Below are positions 19,282 through 30,990 of a DNA stretch of 64,000 bases, piece after piece (position 1 is the first letter of the stretch; each line of letters opens with the position of its first letter). The notes beneath the pieces were generated by a model. It searched no databases, had not been told where the DNA came from, and worked only from the letters and a program-made list of their open reading frames with translations. The position numbers were made by a program, and so were the translations under genes. Origin of the DNA: Thinopyrum elongatum (taxonomy: Eukaryota; Streptophyta; Magnoliopsida; Poales; Poaceae); assembly GCA_011799875.1 (NCBI GenBank), contig CM022298.1, positions 48,979,375 through 49,043,374 on the forward strand, in the 5' to 3' direction.

Positions 19282-19897
19282 ATTGTATTGAACATCAAAG
19301 AGAAAGAAGAAGCAATCTAGCTACTAGCTATGGAACCGTAGGTCTGTGGTAAACTACTCACGCTTCATCGGAAGGGCAGCAAGGTTGATGTAGAGGCCAT
19401 CCGTGATCGAATCCCCCTCCGGCAGAGTACCAGAAATGGCCCCAAGATGGGATCTCATGAGAACAGAAGCTTGCGGCGGCAGAAAAGTATTTTTGTGGAC
19501 GCTTCTGCTTTTTGTGGAATATTTTAGAATATATAGAGGTGGAATTAGGGTTGAAGGACCTCCGAGGGGCCCACAAGCCAGGGGCGCCCCCCCTAGGGCA
19601 CGCCCTAGAGGCTTGTGGCCTCCTCGGGACACCTATGGCCCTCTTCCCAAGTCTCCTGAGTGTCTTCTGGTCCAAGAAAAATCATCGTAAAGTTTTATTC
19701 TGTTTGGACTCCGTTTGATATTGCTTTTCTGTAAAAGTCAAAAACAAAGAAAAAACAGAAACTGGCACTGGGCTCTAGGTTAATAAGTTAGTCCCAAAAA
19801 TAATATAAAATAGCAATTAATGCATATAAAACATCCAAGATGGATAATATAATAACATGGAACAATAAAAAATGATAGATACGTTGGAGACATATCA
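19282..19897 (-). mobile_element. LTR fragment related to the solo LTR
   Basis: The sequence matches the right third of the 13898-15515 LTR (from about 14890) with moderate divergence, and ends in the LTR terminus GTTGGAGACATATCA at 19897. It is cut on its left by the CACTA-B3 terminus, so copy C probably inserted into this LTR. The other half is not recognised in the window. Confidence 0.75.
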
Positions 19898-20700
19898 CTT
19901 ATCACCTGCCAGCTCTCGAGGAATTCCAGCATCATACGATTTTCCAAGGATTTAAACGGTTGCATCATGCATGCCACTGAGGTACTTTCGCCCGTTGGAG
20001 GCAGGGCATGCCCCTCCCTTTCTGTACAAGGCCTACTCATGCCACAAGGACATCCCAAAGGATTTTCCATGCCGCTTCCAGGCATGATTTCATGTGCCGC
20101 TTTGCAGATCTGCAATTTCCGGTGATGAAACCCTAGGAGAGCAATAAATGTCTGAAATATTGCACGCGGGTCAGAAAAATGCAGGGGCCTGCCACGGGTC
20201 GTGCGATGGCCTCCTTTGAGAGCACGAGAAGTTTTGAGGCTAACGAATCAACATGACCCGCACTTCCTGCACAAACGGTTGCATCAAGCATGCCACCGAC
20301 GTACTTTCACCCCCGGTGGCATGGCATGCCCCTCCCTTGTCTGCACAAGGCCTACGCATGCTGCAAGGACATCACAAAGGATTTTCCATGCCGCTTCCGT
20401 GCATGATTTCATGTGCCCTCCTACAGATCTGCAATATCCGGCGAAGAAACCCTAGCAGAGCAATAAATGTCTCAAATATTGCACGCTTGTCCGAAAAATG
20501 CGGCGGCCTGGCATGTGACATGCGATGGCCTCCTTTGAGAGCACGAGAAGTTTTGGGGCCAATGAAGCAACAGGCCCCACACTTCCTGCACAAACCGGAC
20601 ACATTCCCTCTCGATCCCCATAGACTAGCTCGAAGATGGTGCGGTTTTCAAGCGGCCTCAGGCGAGGCTTATTCGAAATGCGCCCAAACTTTTTATCATA
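19898..20700. repeat. Tandem repeat, about 318-bp period, two and a half units
   Basis: AAACGGTTGCATCATGCATG at 19954 recurs as a close variant at 20273, and CACTTCCTGCACAAAC recurs at 20260 and 20580. GGATTTTCCATGCCGCTTCC occurs in both units. No gene is supported. The overlapping open frames follow the repeat. Confidence 0.8.
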
Positions 20701-20722
20701 CCCTACAAGGGCACAGCCAGGA

Positions 20723-20935
20723 TTAGTCCCGGTTCAAATGGGACCTCTAGCCCCGGTTGGTGATACCAACCGGGACTAAAGGGGTTGCGGCAGGCTGGGG
20801 CCCCTGCGAGCCCCTTTAGTCCCGGTTGGATATACCAACCGGGACTAAAGGTCTATCTTTAGTCCCGATGGGTGATACCAACCGGGACTAAAGATAGACC
20901 TTTAGTCCTGGTTGGGATATCCAACCAGGACTAAA
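20723..20935. repeat. Subterminal repeats of CACTA-2
   Basis: TTTAGTCCCGGTTGG and CCAACCGGGACTAAAG palindromes occur in four or five units. Confidence 0.85.
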
Positions 20936-20943
20936 GTCTTCCC

Positions 20944-20951
20944 TATATAAA
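20944..20951 (+). promoter_or_regulatory. TATA box of CACTA-2
   Basis: TATATAAA directly after the subterminal repeats is followed by a pyrimidine-rich leader (TTTCTCTCCTCTCTG). Same position as in CACTA-1. Confidence 0.6.
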
Positions 20952-21305
20952 GCTGCTTCATCCAGCCCGAGCCCAAGCTTTCTCTCCTCTCTGTTTCCTT
21001 CCCCAAGCTCGAGTTCATCCCCCATTTTGGCAAGATTTGTCAAGATTGGAGGCACCCCATCTATCCAAGGCTTCTAAAAGGTTAGCAACTTCATCTTTTC
21101 ATCTCTCATTGCTAGTTTAGCTTGTTTCATGCTCTATAAGTATAGTGATTTGTGGTTTTTAGGTTGGGAGTAATTATGTGGGATTTTATTTGATTTATAT
21201 GCAATTTGAGCTCAAATTAACTTCTTAGTTTGCATATGTGTAGGTGTGGTTTACTTAGTGCCTTCCCGTCCCCGTCCTTACTGCCGTCGATCGTCCATGT
21301 CGTCT

Positions 21306-21930
21306 CACTCAGTGCATTCGGTTTATTCGGTTTACATGGTTCAGTTTATATAGTTCTTCGGTTTGTACGGTATTAATACTTTGGTAAATATAGTATGGAA
21401 TTAAAATATGGTTCGGTTTCGGTATGTACCAAATTATTTCGGTTTGGTTTCGGTATATACCATAATAACCAAAGTTCACGCGAATTTGAGAATGAAGTAA
21501 TAATAATTTATACAAATTTACAACTCAAAACACATACTATTTTACACAATTAGTATATAACTATATATTTAAGGATATATACATGCATGAATTCATACCT
21601 TGGTGGTTATGGACGTGCTTAACATTTTTTTAGGGAAAAATGACTATGTTACACGAAAAATGTGCGCGCTTGTTAGGCAATCCAGCTCATGTACAAGAAA
21701 AATGACAACTCATATGGTTGTTCGCCTCAAGAAATATAAACATATTTTTTTATTTTGGTTTAATCGGTTAACCGTTCGGTTTTTGGATATATACCATAAA
21801 AACGAAAGTTCAAAATAGTATGATAAGTTCATACCATACCAAAACCAGAAACCATAAAAACCGTAAAATTGGTTCGGTTTGGTTTATTTCCGGTATGGTT
21901 TTTCGGTTCGGTTTCAAAATGCACAGAGTG
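21306..21930. mobile_element. MITE-like insertion in CACTA-2 leader
   Basis: CACTCAGTGCATTCGGTTT at the left and, on the minus strand, CACTCTGTGCATTTTG at the right are near-perfect inverted ends. Much of the interior is also inverted (GGTTTCGGTATATACC-type motifs on both arms). Comparison with the CACTA-1 leader (about 6090-6150) shows that the 625 bases are absent there. No clear target duplication is seen. The superfamily is uncertain, with hAT possible. Confidence 0.6.
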
Positions 21931-22071
21931 CCATCATCCCGTCGACGGCACCCCCTTGGTGAGCCTCCTGTTCTGATTCTTTTTGAAAGAAAAAAAAATC
22001 TTATTTGTATAATTTAGATAGTTACTTGTATAATTTTCTTACTTGTATGATTATTTGTTATATATAGTGCC

Positions 22072-22515
22072 ATGGTTTTGATATCCGTCCCCGTCGGCCC
22101 TCGTCCGGTTTATGATTCGGATGTGGTATATTATCTTTTATAACTATTTATTTCATTTCATGTTTATGACAATTATGCCCATCAAGTTGACATAGACATT
22201 TTTATCTAGGAGGTGTGTGAACCGGAAATTGCAACCGACCCTCTTGTCGAGAAGTTAAATTTAGTTGAAAACTAAAATGATTATTTGAAAGAAAAATTGA
22301 AAAGAATTGAAGAAGAGAAGATACAATTGGAGTTGTATGTTTCCGATGTCGTCGATGATCACAAGATCAAGATGGATGCAATGTGCTTGAAGATTAGAAA
22401 GATTAGAAAATATGCCATTAATAAAGAGGCTTGGTATCATTATGATGTTGGATCAATTATTACCTTAGTTGCGATTTTGATCGCATTTGTTGTTGCATTT
22501 AAATGCTTTAGATAG
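22072..22515 (+). pseudogene. Accessory coiled-coil gene of CACTA-2, one stop
   Basis: Exons 22072-22125 (starts MVLISVPVG, donor GTATAT) and 22210-22515 match the CACTA-1 accessory gene at 5517-5964 exon for exon. A TAA follows LNLVEN at about 22273, so the copy is broken, although a downstream ATG at 22285 leaves 76 residues open with the coiled coil and the C-terminal membrane segment (VGSIITLVAILIAFVV). Most differences from CACTA-1 are conservative (ELHVADVV against ELYVSDVV), which suggests past selection on the protein. Function unknown. Confidence 0.65.
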
Positions 22516-22653
22516 TTGTATATTGTTTTATGAGAAGTATGTATGAACTTTATGTATATATTTTTGCAGTAATAACATTTGGTCACTACTCTAGTTTGGT
22601 TTTAATGTGATGAACATGTATTAATTTTGTCACTTTGATGTTGTGTAATGAAG

Positions 22654-25600
22654 ATGAGCCGGCAATGGGGTACGATGAACGACGCTCTCCCGAGTTCATT
22701 AATGGCATAATTTTATGTGTGTGGCTGAGGCAAACAAGCGGAATGGTTTTATGTGTTATCCATGTGGTGTCTGTAAGAAAACTAAGGATTACTCTACCTC
22801 AAAAATCCTTCACAACCACCTGCTCCAGTCCGGTTTCATGTCTGGCTATAACTGTTGGACCAAGCACGGAGAAAGAGGGGTTATAATGTAAGACAATGAA
22901 GAAGAAGAGGATGACGACAACTATCCTAGGTTCCCTGAATACGATAGTACTACAATGGGGGAAGCTGAAGAAGAGGCATCAGATGAGCCCGCTGATGATC
23001 TTGGTCGGGCCATTGTTGATGCAAAGAGAAACTTCAAAAGTGAAAAGCAGAGGTTGAAGTTGGAGCGCATGTTAGAGGATCACAAAAAACTGTTGTACCC
23101 AAATTGCGAAGATGACAAGAAAAAGCTGGGTACCACACTGGAATTGCTGCAACAGAAGGCAGAGAATGGTGTATCTGACAAGGGATTTGAAAAGTTGCTG
23201 AAAAAGATATAGAAGATGCTTCCGAAGGATAACGAATTGCCCGACAGTACGTACGAAGCAAAGAAGCTTGTATGCCCTCTAGGATTAAAGGTGCAGAAGA
23301 TACATGCATGCCCTGATGACTGCATCTTCTACCGTGGTGAGGAGTGCGAGAATTTGAATGCATGTCTGGTATGCGGTGCATTGCGCTATAAGATCAGCCG
23401 CGATGACCCTGGTGATGTTGTGGGCGAGCGCCCAAGGAAGAGGGTTCCTGCCAAGGTGATGTGGTATGCTCCTATAATACCACGATTGAAACATTTGTTC
23501 CAAAAAAAAGCATGCCAAGTTGTTGCGTTGGCACAAAGAAGACCGCAAGAAAGACGCGATGTTGAGATAACTCGCTGATGGGTTGCAGTGGAGAAAAATC
23601 GTGAGAAAATTCCCGGACTTTGCAGATGATGCAAGGAACTTATGGTTTGGTATAAGTACAGATGGCATGACTCCTTTTGGGGAGCAGAGCTGCAGTCATA
23701 GCACCTGGCCTGTGACTCTATGTATCTATAACCTTCCTCCTTGGTTGTGCATGAAGCGGCAGTTCATTATGATGCCTGTGCTCATCTAAGGCCCTAAGCA
23801 ACCCGACAACGACATTGATGTGTACCTAAGGCCATTAGTTGAAGAACTTTTACAGTTGTGGGATAAAAAAGGTGTACGCGTGTGGGATGAGCACAAACAG
23901 CAGGAATTTCACCGACGAGCATTGCTGTTTGTAACCATCAATGATTGGTCTGCTCTTAGTAACCTTTCAGGACAGACAAACAAGGGATACAATGCATGCA
24001 CGCACTGTTTAGATGAGACTGAAAGTATATATTTGGATAAATGTAAGAAGAATGTGTACCCTGGACATCATCAATTTCTTCCGATCAGGCATCTCTTAAG
24101 AAAGAAAGGCAAGCATTTCAAAGGTGGGGCAGATCACCGGAAGAAGCCTGGCCACCGTACTGGCAATGGTATATTTGATATGGTCAAGGGTTTAAAAGTA
24201 ATCTTTGGAAAGGATCCTAGCGGACAATCTGTTCCGAATGACGCTAATGGACATGCACCCATGTGGAAGAAGAAATGTATATTTTGGGAGCTACCCTATT
24301 GAAAAGTCCTAGAGGTCCGCTCAGCAATTGACGTGATGCACGTGACGGAGAATCTTTGCGTGAACATGTTAGGCTTCTTGGGTGTGTATGGGAAGACAAA
24401 ATATACACCGGAGGCACGGGAGGACCAGCAACGTATGAACGAAAAAGACGGCATGCATCCAAAGCAGTATCAAGGTCCTGCCAGCTACGCTCTTACCAAA
24501 GAAGAGAAGGAAATCTTTTTTGAATGCCTGAGTAGTTTGAATGTCCCGTCTGGCTTCTTGTCGAATATAAAGGGAATAATAAATATTGCAGAGAAAAAAT
24601 TCCAAAACCTAAAGTCTCATGACTGCCATGTGATTATGACGCAATTACTTCCGGTTGCATTGAGGGGGCTTCTACCGGAAAATGTTCGATTAGCCATTGT
24701 GAAGCTATGTGCATTCCTCAATGCAATTTCTCAAAAGGTAATTGATCCAGAAATCATACCAAGGTTACAGAATGATTTGGTCCAGTGTCTTGTCAGTTTT
24801 GAATTGGTGTTCCCACCACCCTTCTTCAATATTATGACGCACGTCCTAATTCACCTAGTCGAAGAGATTACCATTCTGGGTCCTGTATTTCTATACAATA
24901 TGTTCCCCTTTGAGAGGTTCATGGGAGTCTTAAAGAAATATGTTCATAACCGTGCTAGGCCAGAAGGAAGCATCTCCAAGGTCTATGGAACAGAGGAGGT
25001 TATTGAGTTTTGTGTTCACTTTATTCCTGACCTTAAGCCGATTGGTGTTCCTCGATCACGACATGAGGGGAGACTGAGTGGAAAAGGCACGCTAGGAAAG
25101 AAAGCAGTAATAAGTATGGCGGGCATTCTTTCACTCAAGCACACTATACAGTTCTATAAAATTCCACCTTGGTGGCTCCGTATATCGAGGAACACATGGA
25201 TCTTTTCACGCTCCAAGAACCTGGAGCAGTCTGACTCCTGAATTAAACGTACACACATGGCGACTTTCGGCGGTTGGTTGCAAACGCATCTCATGAATAA
25301 CACCACTGTTGGAGATGAGATGTACTTGTTGGCCAGGTCACCATCTTCGACTATATTGACTTTCATAGGGTACAAGATAAATGGGAATACACTTTACATG
25401 ATCGTCCAAGATAAAAAAGAGCACCAACCAAAACAGTGGTGTCCGCTTTGATGCAACAAACAACAATAGGAAAAAGGACACATATTATGCTTACATAGAG
25501 GAGATATGGGAACTTGACTATGGACGTTCTTTTAAGGTCCCTTTGTTTCGGTGCAAATGGATCAATCTGAAAGCAGGCGGGGTAAAGGTAGACCCGCAGT

Positions 25601-25907
25601 ACGGAATGACAACAGTGGATCTCAACAATCTTGGGTACACAGACGAACCATTCATCCTAGCCAATGATGTGGCTCAGGTTTTCTATGCGAATGACATGTC
25701 TACCAAACCAAGAAAAAGAAAATATAAGGAAGAGAATACATAATACGATGAGCCAAAGCGCCACATAGTTCTTTCAGGGAAAAGAACCATCATGGGAGTA
25801 GAGGACAAGACAAACATGTCAGAAGATTATAATTACTTTGATGAAATTCCTCCCATCACAGTGAAGACTGACCTAAGCATCCGGTTAAATGATGAAGATT
25901 CTCTTTT
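22654..25907 (+). pseudogene. TNP2-like transposase of CACTA-2, heavily broken
   Basis: The start at 22654 (MSRQW) aligns with CACTA-1's MNRQW. Frameshifts or stops fall near 22712-22780, 22889, 23210 (KKI followed by TAG), 23500, 23576, 23789, 24302 (LPY followed by TGA), 25100-25240, 25450 and 25743. Domains in order: Cys/His-rich N-terminus (damaged), Transposase_21 core with GISTDGMTPFGE and the DIDVYLRPLVEEL segment near 23815, DUF4218-like block (CHVIMTQLLPVALRG) near 24630, and DUF4216-like block near 25540-25680. At the position of the CACTA-1 nonsense codon this copy reads SGQTNKGY, giving the ancestral Gln. The C-terminal 15 or so residues are lost at the junction with LINE sequence. 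Confidence 0.85.
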
Positions 25908-26550
25908 GGGAGCATCGTTTGTGGAGCAGCACTGGAAGTCAGAGGTAGGAGGTGGAGCGGCTTCGTCTTGCACGGAGCTTCGATGGAAATGTCAAGTCAT
26001 GCCTGGCCGATAGGTGCTACGCTTTGTCGTGCCTGGTCGGCAGGTGCTACGCACGACAGATCTTCCAGAGACTTCAAGCTGTGTCGGCTGGTGGTACTTG
26101 GCGGCATGGTGATAAGGTGTACCGGCAGCGACCGTGACGTGCTCAGCAGTTCGCGCGCAGCGAGGTGGTGACGTTGGGCGCCGTGGTGGCGTCGGCGGTA
26201 GCTAGACCAGGCAAGGATGATGCGCCAGCACAGCTCTGAAGATGGAGTGGTGGCAGTTGGCGGCGGCGGCCTCTGAGAGCGCGCCGGACCAGTGTGTGCC
26301 CCATACCCGGCAAGTGGCTTGGTTGGGGCCTCAGGTCTTAGATGTTAGGCTTGGCTGCGAGGTCTGTGGTATTAGGTCCGGACTATCAGCATCTCTTCAT
26401 CAACTGGATAGAAGTAGCGACAGATGTTGCCTAGACGGTGGCTTCAGACTTACTGTTGTATTTCTTTGTAAGGTCTTATGTAAATAACTAATAAAGTGGC
26501 TGCATGCATCGCCCAGATGCAGAGGCCGGGGGTTTTGCTACTTTTCTAAA
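25908..26550 (+). mobile_element. 5'-truncated LINE tail
   Basis: A GC-rich stretch passes into ATTAGGTCCGGACTA, AATAAAGTGGCTGCATGCAT and CAGATGCAGAGGCCGGGGGT, and ends in a short A-run at 26549-26556. The GATGCAGAGGCCGGG tail is typical of Triticeae LINE 3' ends. No reverse transcriptase is present. It abuts CACTA-2 without a visible target duplication. Confidence 0.55.
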
Positions 26551-27210
26551 AAAAATCAAAACACCAAACCACACCTTGTTTCGTTTCTCTTATTTATTTG
26601 ATAACCTGCTGTTTCTTTATTCTGCATGGGATATATAGCAGATGTTCATGTTCACCATAGGTCTATGGTTGTATTTTACAGAAATCATTTGCTCTCTACT
26701 TCAATAACTACAGAAAATATATATATTACAAAACTATTGTGACTGAACAAGGAAAATACAAAGATTATGACCAGTAATATTGAGTTCGAATCTGACTTTG
26801 CTAACGTACAGGTACACACACTGTAAACCATCCTAAACTTGATATGCACATGTGCCACGACGCAAGTCATAAACTTTATACACACATATGAGCTGAGCAT
26901 GTATATGTATCTTTCACCCTACTTGGGTACTTTAAAATAATCCAAATATCACAAACACCGCATGAATATATTGCTGTAAAAAAGCATCCCATGTATAATA
27001 TATTAGAATATTATTAGAACAGATTTTCTAGGGTGCATCTTACAACTGTAGAGGGAGAAGTAGTATATAATTAACCTAATCATTTAATTTGTATGGTATA
27101 ATGGAGAATTTTCAACCGGCCATTTTCTTTTGGTAACCGCACTCCAGGCCCTTGCAGACACAACAATCGATTGCCACACCTCGTCGTCCTAGCTTGGACG
27201 TATACAAACC
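26551..27210. other. AT-rich intergenic, duplicated block 26575-26985
   Basis: No gene. About 400 bases here are a diverged direct copy of 28010-28410 (shared landmarks: TGTTCATGTTCACCAT, ACGTACAGGTACAC, TTGATATGCACATGTG). Confidence 0.5.
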
Positions 27211-27354
27211 AATGTTTTAAATAGCGGCGGACCTCAAAATCAGCTATAGCGGAGCTATAGCGGGCTATTTGTACATGAGACCACTTAGTGGCACCCTGCT
27301 GAAAAGGCTATAGCAAGGCTATAGCGGGGCTATAGCCGGCTATTTAAAACTATG
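27211..27354. mobile_element. Mutator-like MITE with 9-bp TSD
   Basis: The 144-bp element has inverted GTTTTAAATAGC ends, contains several GCTATAGCGG-type motifs, and is flanked by a perfect 9-base duplication, ATACAAACC (27202-27210 and 27355-27363). A 9-bp duplication fits the Mutator superfamily. Confidence 0.8.
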
Positions 27355-27363
27355 ATACAAACC

Positions 27364-29050
27364 TAGCTGCTACCGTGCTATTCCGCACGACACCTCGGCA
27401 TTAATTTTGGAGTGGACTTTCTATAAACCATAGTGTGTTATTTGTAAAAGGAAACATGATATATGTACAACCCTCTGTCTATATTATCCAGCTTCAAATC
27501 AAGATCTGTGCTATCTCACTATCATCACTTCATAGAAACTTCTCATTTCTATCTCTCCCAAAAAATATAATCTATAAACTTAAAAATTTTATGTTCAAAA
27601 TAACAATACGACCACAATGTGCAGAAATATTTTGGAATTTTGGTGCATCACAAATATATAAGATCATACTTCTCTGAATAAGCCATATCATTTTGTATTT
27701 ATGTTGCAAGGAAACACATTGTTTACAGATTGTAGTTTGAATGTATTTAAAGTTCAGGTATTTTTTTTATCTGAGAAATGAAAGAAGAAAGTTGTGCTAG
27801 ATGGTTGTGGCTTGGTACAGTTGTGTTCAGCCACACTTTTGTCCTATTCGTTAGAATGAATTAGTGATTTTCTTGTAATTTCATGCTGTTGTTTTGCTAG
27901 GACTGGTATGATGACAAGAACAATGTCATATATCATATACATGCCCAAATAATCTTTAATACTGGCCCATATCCAGTTAGACAGGATTGCTATGAAAAGA
28001 CCAAACTGGCGTTGTTTCTTTTCATTTTGTTAATTTGATGATCCATTTTTTATGCCGCATGTGGTATATACATAGAATATTTTCATGTTCATCATGGATT
28101 TCAAGTTATTTCTTTTAGATTGCATTTGTTCTCTCTTTTAATATTTTTAACAAGAAATATTACAAATATTTCATTTTGCGAGAAGAAATATTACGAATCT
28201 ATTCCGAAGTGTACTAGCGAAATAAAAAGATTATGGCCTAGTAGTATTGATTTCGAATTATCTTATAACGTACAGGTACACTGTGAAGCATCATAAGTTT
28301 GATATGCACATGTGTGACAAGCAGCTACAGATATCTATACATATATATCTTCTTCTCCACTTTGATATTTCAGAATACTCCTAAACATTGCTCTTAGCAT
28401 ATTCCATACATCAGGCGAATGTATATAACAATGTCAGAATAATCGTGAAGAGAACCTAATAATAGTGGCACTTTTGATCACATTTCTAGTGTCCAACAGA
28501 TTGGAACAAACCCCCCTAATTCTAACAGCTTCAGGTTTGATTCTTTTTCTCCACTGATTCTGACGAGGTTCACACTTGATAAATTAAAAAGTTCAGCAAA
28601 TTGCTGGTAATTTGGTCCAGATGTTTAACTAATATTCTGTAACCATTCAGGCAACAAACGCCTTAATCTTATGCTATGGCATTGTACAAGAATACAATCT
28701 TTCTCTATGGCACTCTAGAAGAATACATGCAATTCTCAACTTAAGAATAGAATGGTAGACCAATCTTGAAAGATCATATCATCAAGTTACTGTCTCACCG
28801 GAGCATATACTGGAAGCATAAAACAGCTAACTTTAAGATTGGTTAAGGTGAGAGATGAAAATACAAAGTTTCCATGCCAAAGGGACAACCAAACATATAA
28901 ATAATCATATGTCCTCTCTACAAGATGAGCAAGGACCGATTCCGGATGATCCTTAGACAAAATCTGCAATTCTTTCGAGGAAATTCAAAGAAAGGGTGAG
29001 TTTTTCTCAGCCTACTAATATGCTATTTGATTTAGAATCCCTAGCTCAAG
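27364..29050. other. AT-rich intergenic, no gene seen
   Basis: Short open frames only. Block 28010-28410 is the second copy of the diverged duplication noted at 26575. No transposon ends are recognised. Confidence 0.5.
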
Positions 29051-29059
29051 GATGTGAAG

Positions 29060-30990
29060 AGCTCCATTATTTTGAAGTCTTTTAACGAAGAGGAAACTGA
29101 TGATATGGTTAAGAATATGCCTGCTGACAAAGTAACATGCCTTGATGACTTCAGTGGGGCATTCATCAAAGTATGTTGGAATATTATCACCCATATTTCT
29201 ACAGGTTAATTTAAGACTTTTATCATGGCGAAGTCATGCTTTAGACTATTAATGCATCCTTTTGTACTCTCATCCCAAAGAAGGACAATAAGGAAAGCGC
29301 CACTGATTTTACACCAATTTCTCTGCTCAAATATTCATAAAAAATGATCACTAAACTCCTTGACATCATGCTTCAGAAAGTGATCCTTGAATTGGTGCAC
29401 ACAAATCAGTATGGTTTTCACAATCCAGATATATACATGACTTCATGGCTTCGACCTTTTAATATATGTAGTACTGCCATCAGTCCAAGAAGGAGACCAT
29501 TGTATTAGAGTTGTATTTTGGTAATTCCTTTGACATGACATTGCATAGTGCCATATTGGAGATACTGCATGCGAAGTGCTTTCACATGGTATTCCAGGAA
29601 AGTAATTCCAATATAAAAGAGGAGTTAGACAAGGTAAACCTCCTAATAGCATCGTCTTTAGCCAGTTCTTAGAACATGACTAGTTAGCTCACTGAAGCCT
29701 CACGGTACGAGAATAAATTTCTGCAAGAGGAAAAGATGATACTACCATTGGAGTCTCGCATTTCCATACCTGCCCCAGCACCATCCACAACATAGGACCG
29801 GTCCGAATTTAATTTGACCCATCCAGCCGGTGGTGCTGCCCATGGCGAGGTTTCCACACTCTGAACCGGTCCCTTGTGTAGCATACTGTCATGAAAAAAA
29901 TGACAAATTTTCCTTTGAGAGGGTCAACATCTGAATTTATCTTGATAGCTATTAAGAACTCAAGATAGCTGACAGTGAATTTTTTGGATTCTTCAGGTGG
30001 GGGTGGCTTCTTTAGATGAACTATATCATTCCGAACGAACCAACAACGCCAAAGTGTCATGAGCAGCATGCTTCTTTCAGTCTCATGTAGGGGTTCCAGC
30101 ACATGGAATAGCGATTCCTTCCCAGTATTTAGAGTTGAGCGCCTGCGTGGAAGTACTATCCTTGGCAATCCAGAGGAGTGATCTCCCGGTTATTATTGAG
30201 ATGGACTCATCACTTTCAGTTAAGATGTTCCAAGGACGAGACCAAGATAGATCGATTTATGCTTCTTTCAGTTAAAGTGTCATCCCGTGTCTCTTCATGA
30301 AAATTATATTACTCATGTTAGCCACTTACAAAATAAGGTTAGCGATAGCCTAGCAAACTTTTCTCATACTGAGGCAAGAACAATGAGTTGGATCAGCTCT
30401 GGTCCCTCTACTGCGGCTGAGCTAGCCTCCGCTGATTGTAACTTGTTGGTGGTTGAGTAATTCAAAAGTTTCACTTGCAAAAAAAAGCTCACTGAAGCCC
30501 CATTCCTCTAAAGCATGTGTAGATGTCCATGTCATCCAATATGGCGATGACACCATTCTGGTGCCAACTAGCTTTGAGATCCAACTCCAACATATAAAGA
30601 ATCTGTTCATGCATTTTGCTGCTCACACATGCTTGAATGTTAAGTACATCAAGTTGGTCAAAGTTCCAATTAATGTTCCTGCACCAAAAATGCAATGTAC
30701 TTGTTAATATTCTTGGTTGTCAGCAAGACTCATGTCATTTCATTTATTTGGGTCGGACACTTCATGCTAGTAAACCCAAATCCGAGGATTTTATCCCTTT
30801 CTCTGCCTTTCTATCTTATTATGGTGGGAAACAACATATGGTCAAAGCTTCATTCCTGAGTTTGTCAATGCTCACGGCCCCCATGTGTCACATAGTGTTG
30901 ATCCAATCATCGCAATGGGTTGTTAATCTCGTGTCCACATTTCTTACGGATGCTCGCGTTCCCATACTACTAAAAAACACATCATAGCAG
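29060..30990 (+). pseudogene. L1-type LINE reverse transcriptase relic
   Basis: Broken frames read, in order, MVKNMPADKVTCLDDFSGAF, LIPKKDNKESATDFTPISLL, then SKKETIVLELYFGNSFD (29490-29640). After an 800-bp insertion come the catalytic-type motif QYGDDT (30537-30554), then YLGRTLHASKPKSEDF. These match reverse-transcriptase blocks of plant L1 LINEs, with YGDD in place of the usual YADD. Many stops and frameshifts are present, so it is long dead. It is interrupted at 29699 by a second LINE fragment. The region after 30990 is not recognisable. Confidence 0.7.
29700..30485. mobile_element. LINE insertion with 5' inversion and 14-bp TSD
   Basis: Flanked by AGCTCACTGAAGCC at 29686-29699 and 30486-30499, and ending on the right in an A-run. 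The left part (about 29700-30130) encodes, on the minus strand, LINE C-terminal sequence: LWRCWFVRNDIVHLKKP, then WVKLNSDRSYVVDGAGAG and IIFSSCRNLFSYREA (RNase H-like). The right part (about 30133-30480) encodes, on the plus strand, its continuation ELSACVEVLSLAIQ and LPVIIEMDSS. The two halves abut in protein order but lie in opposite orientation, which is the twin-priming signature. Confidence 0.75.

Larger units (their letters stand above)
20701..25907 (+). mobile_element. CACTA-2, decayed TNP2-type CACTA transposon
   Basis: The 5' end is near 20701 (CCCTACAAGGGCACAGCC, a CACTA terminus with its second base changed). Subterminal palindromes, a TATA box, the small coiled-coil gene and the transposase follow in the same order as in CACTA-1. 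Homology ends at about 25907, just before the end of the transposase, where LINE-like sequence begins. The 3' end is missing. Confidence 0.8.

Noticed and set aside
20201..20726. Open frames of 84 and 157 codons
   Set aside because: They follow the 318-bp tandem repeat and run into CACTA-2's terminus; no domain.
30960..30985. CATACTACTAAAAAACACA as a CACTA terminus
   Set aside because: No CACTA start, no subterminal repeats and no partner end; it lies in the decayed LINE.
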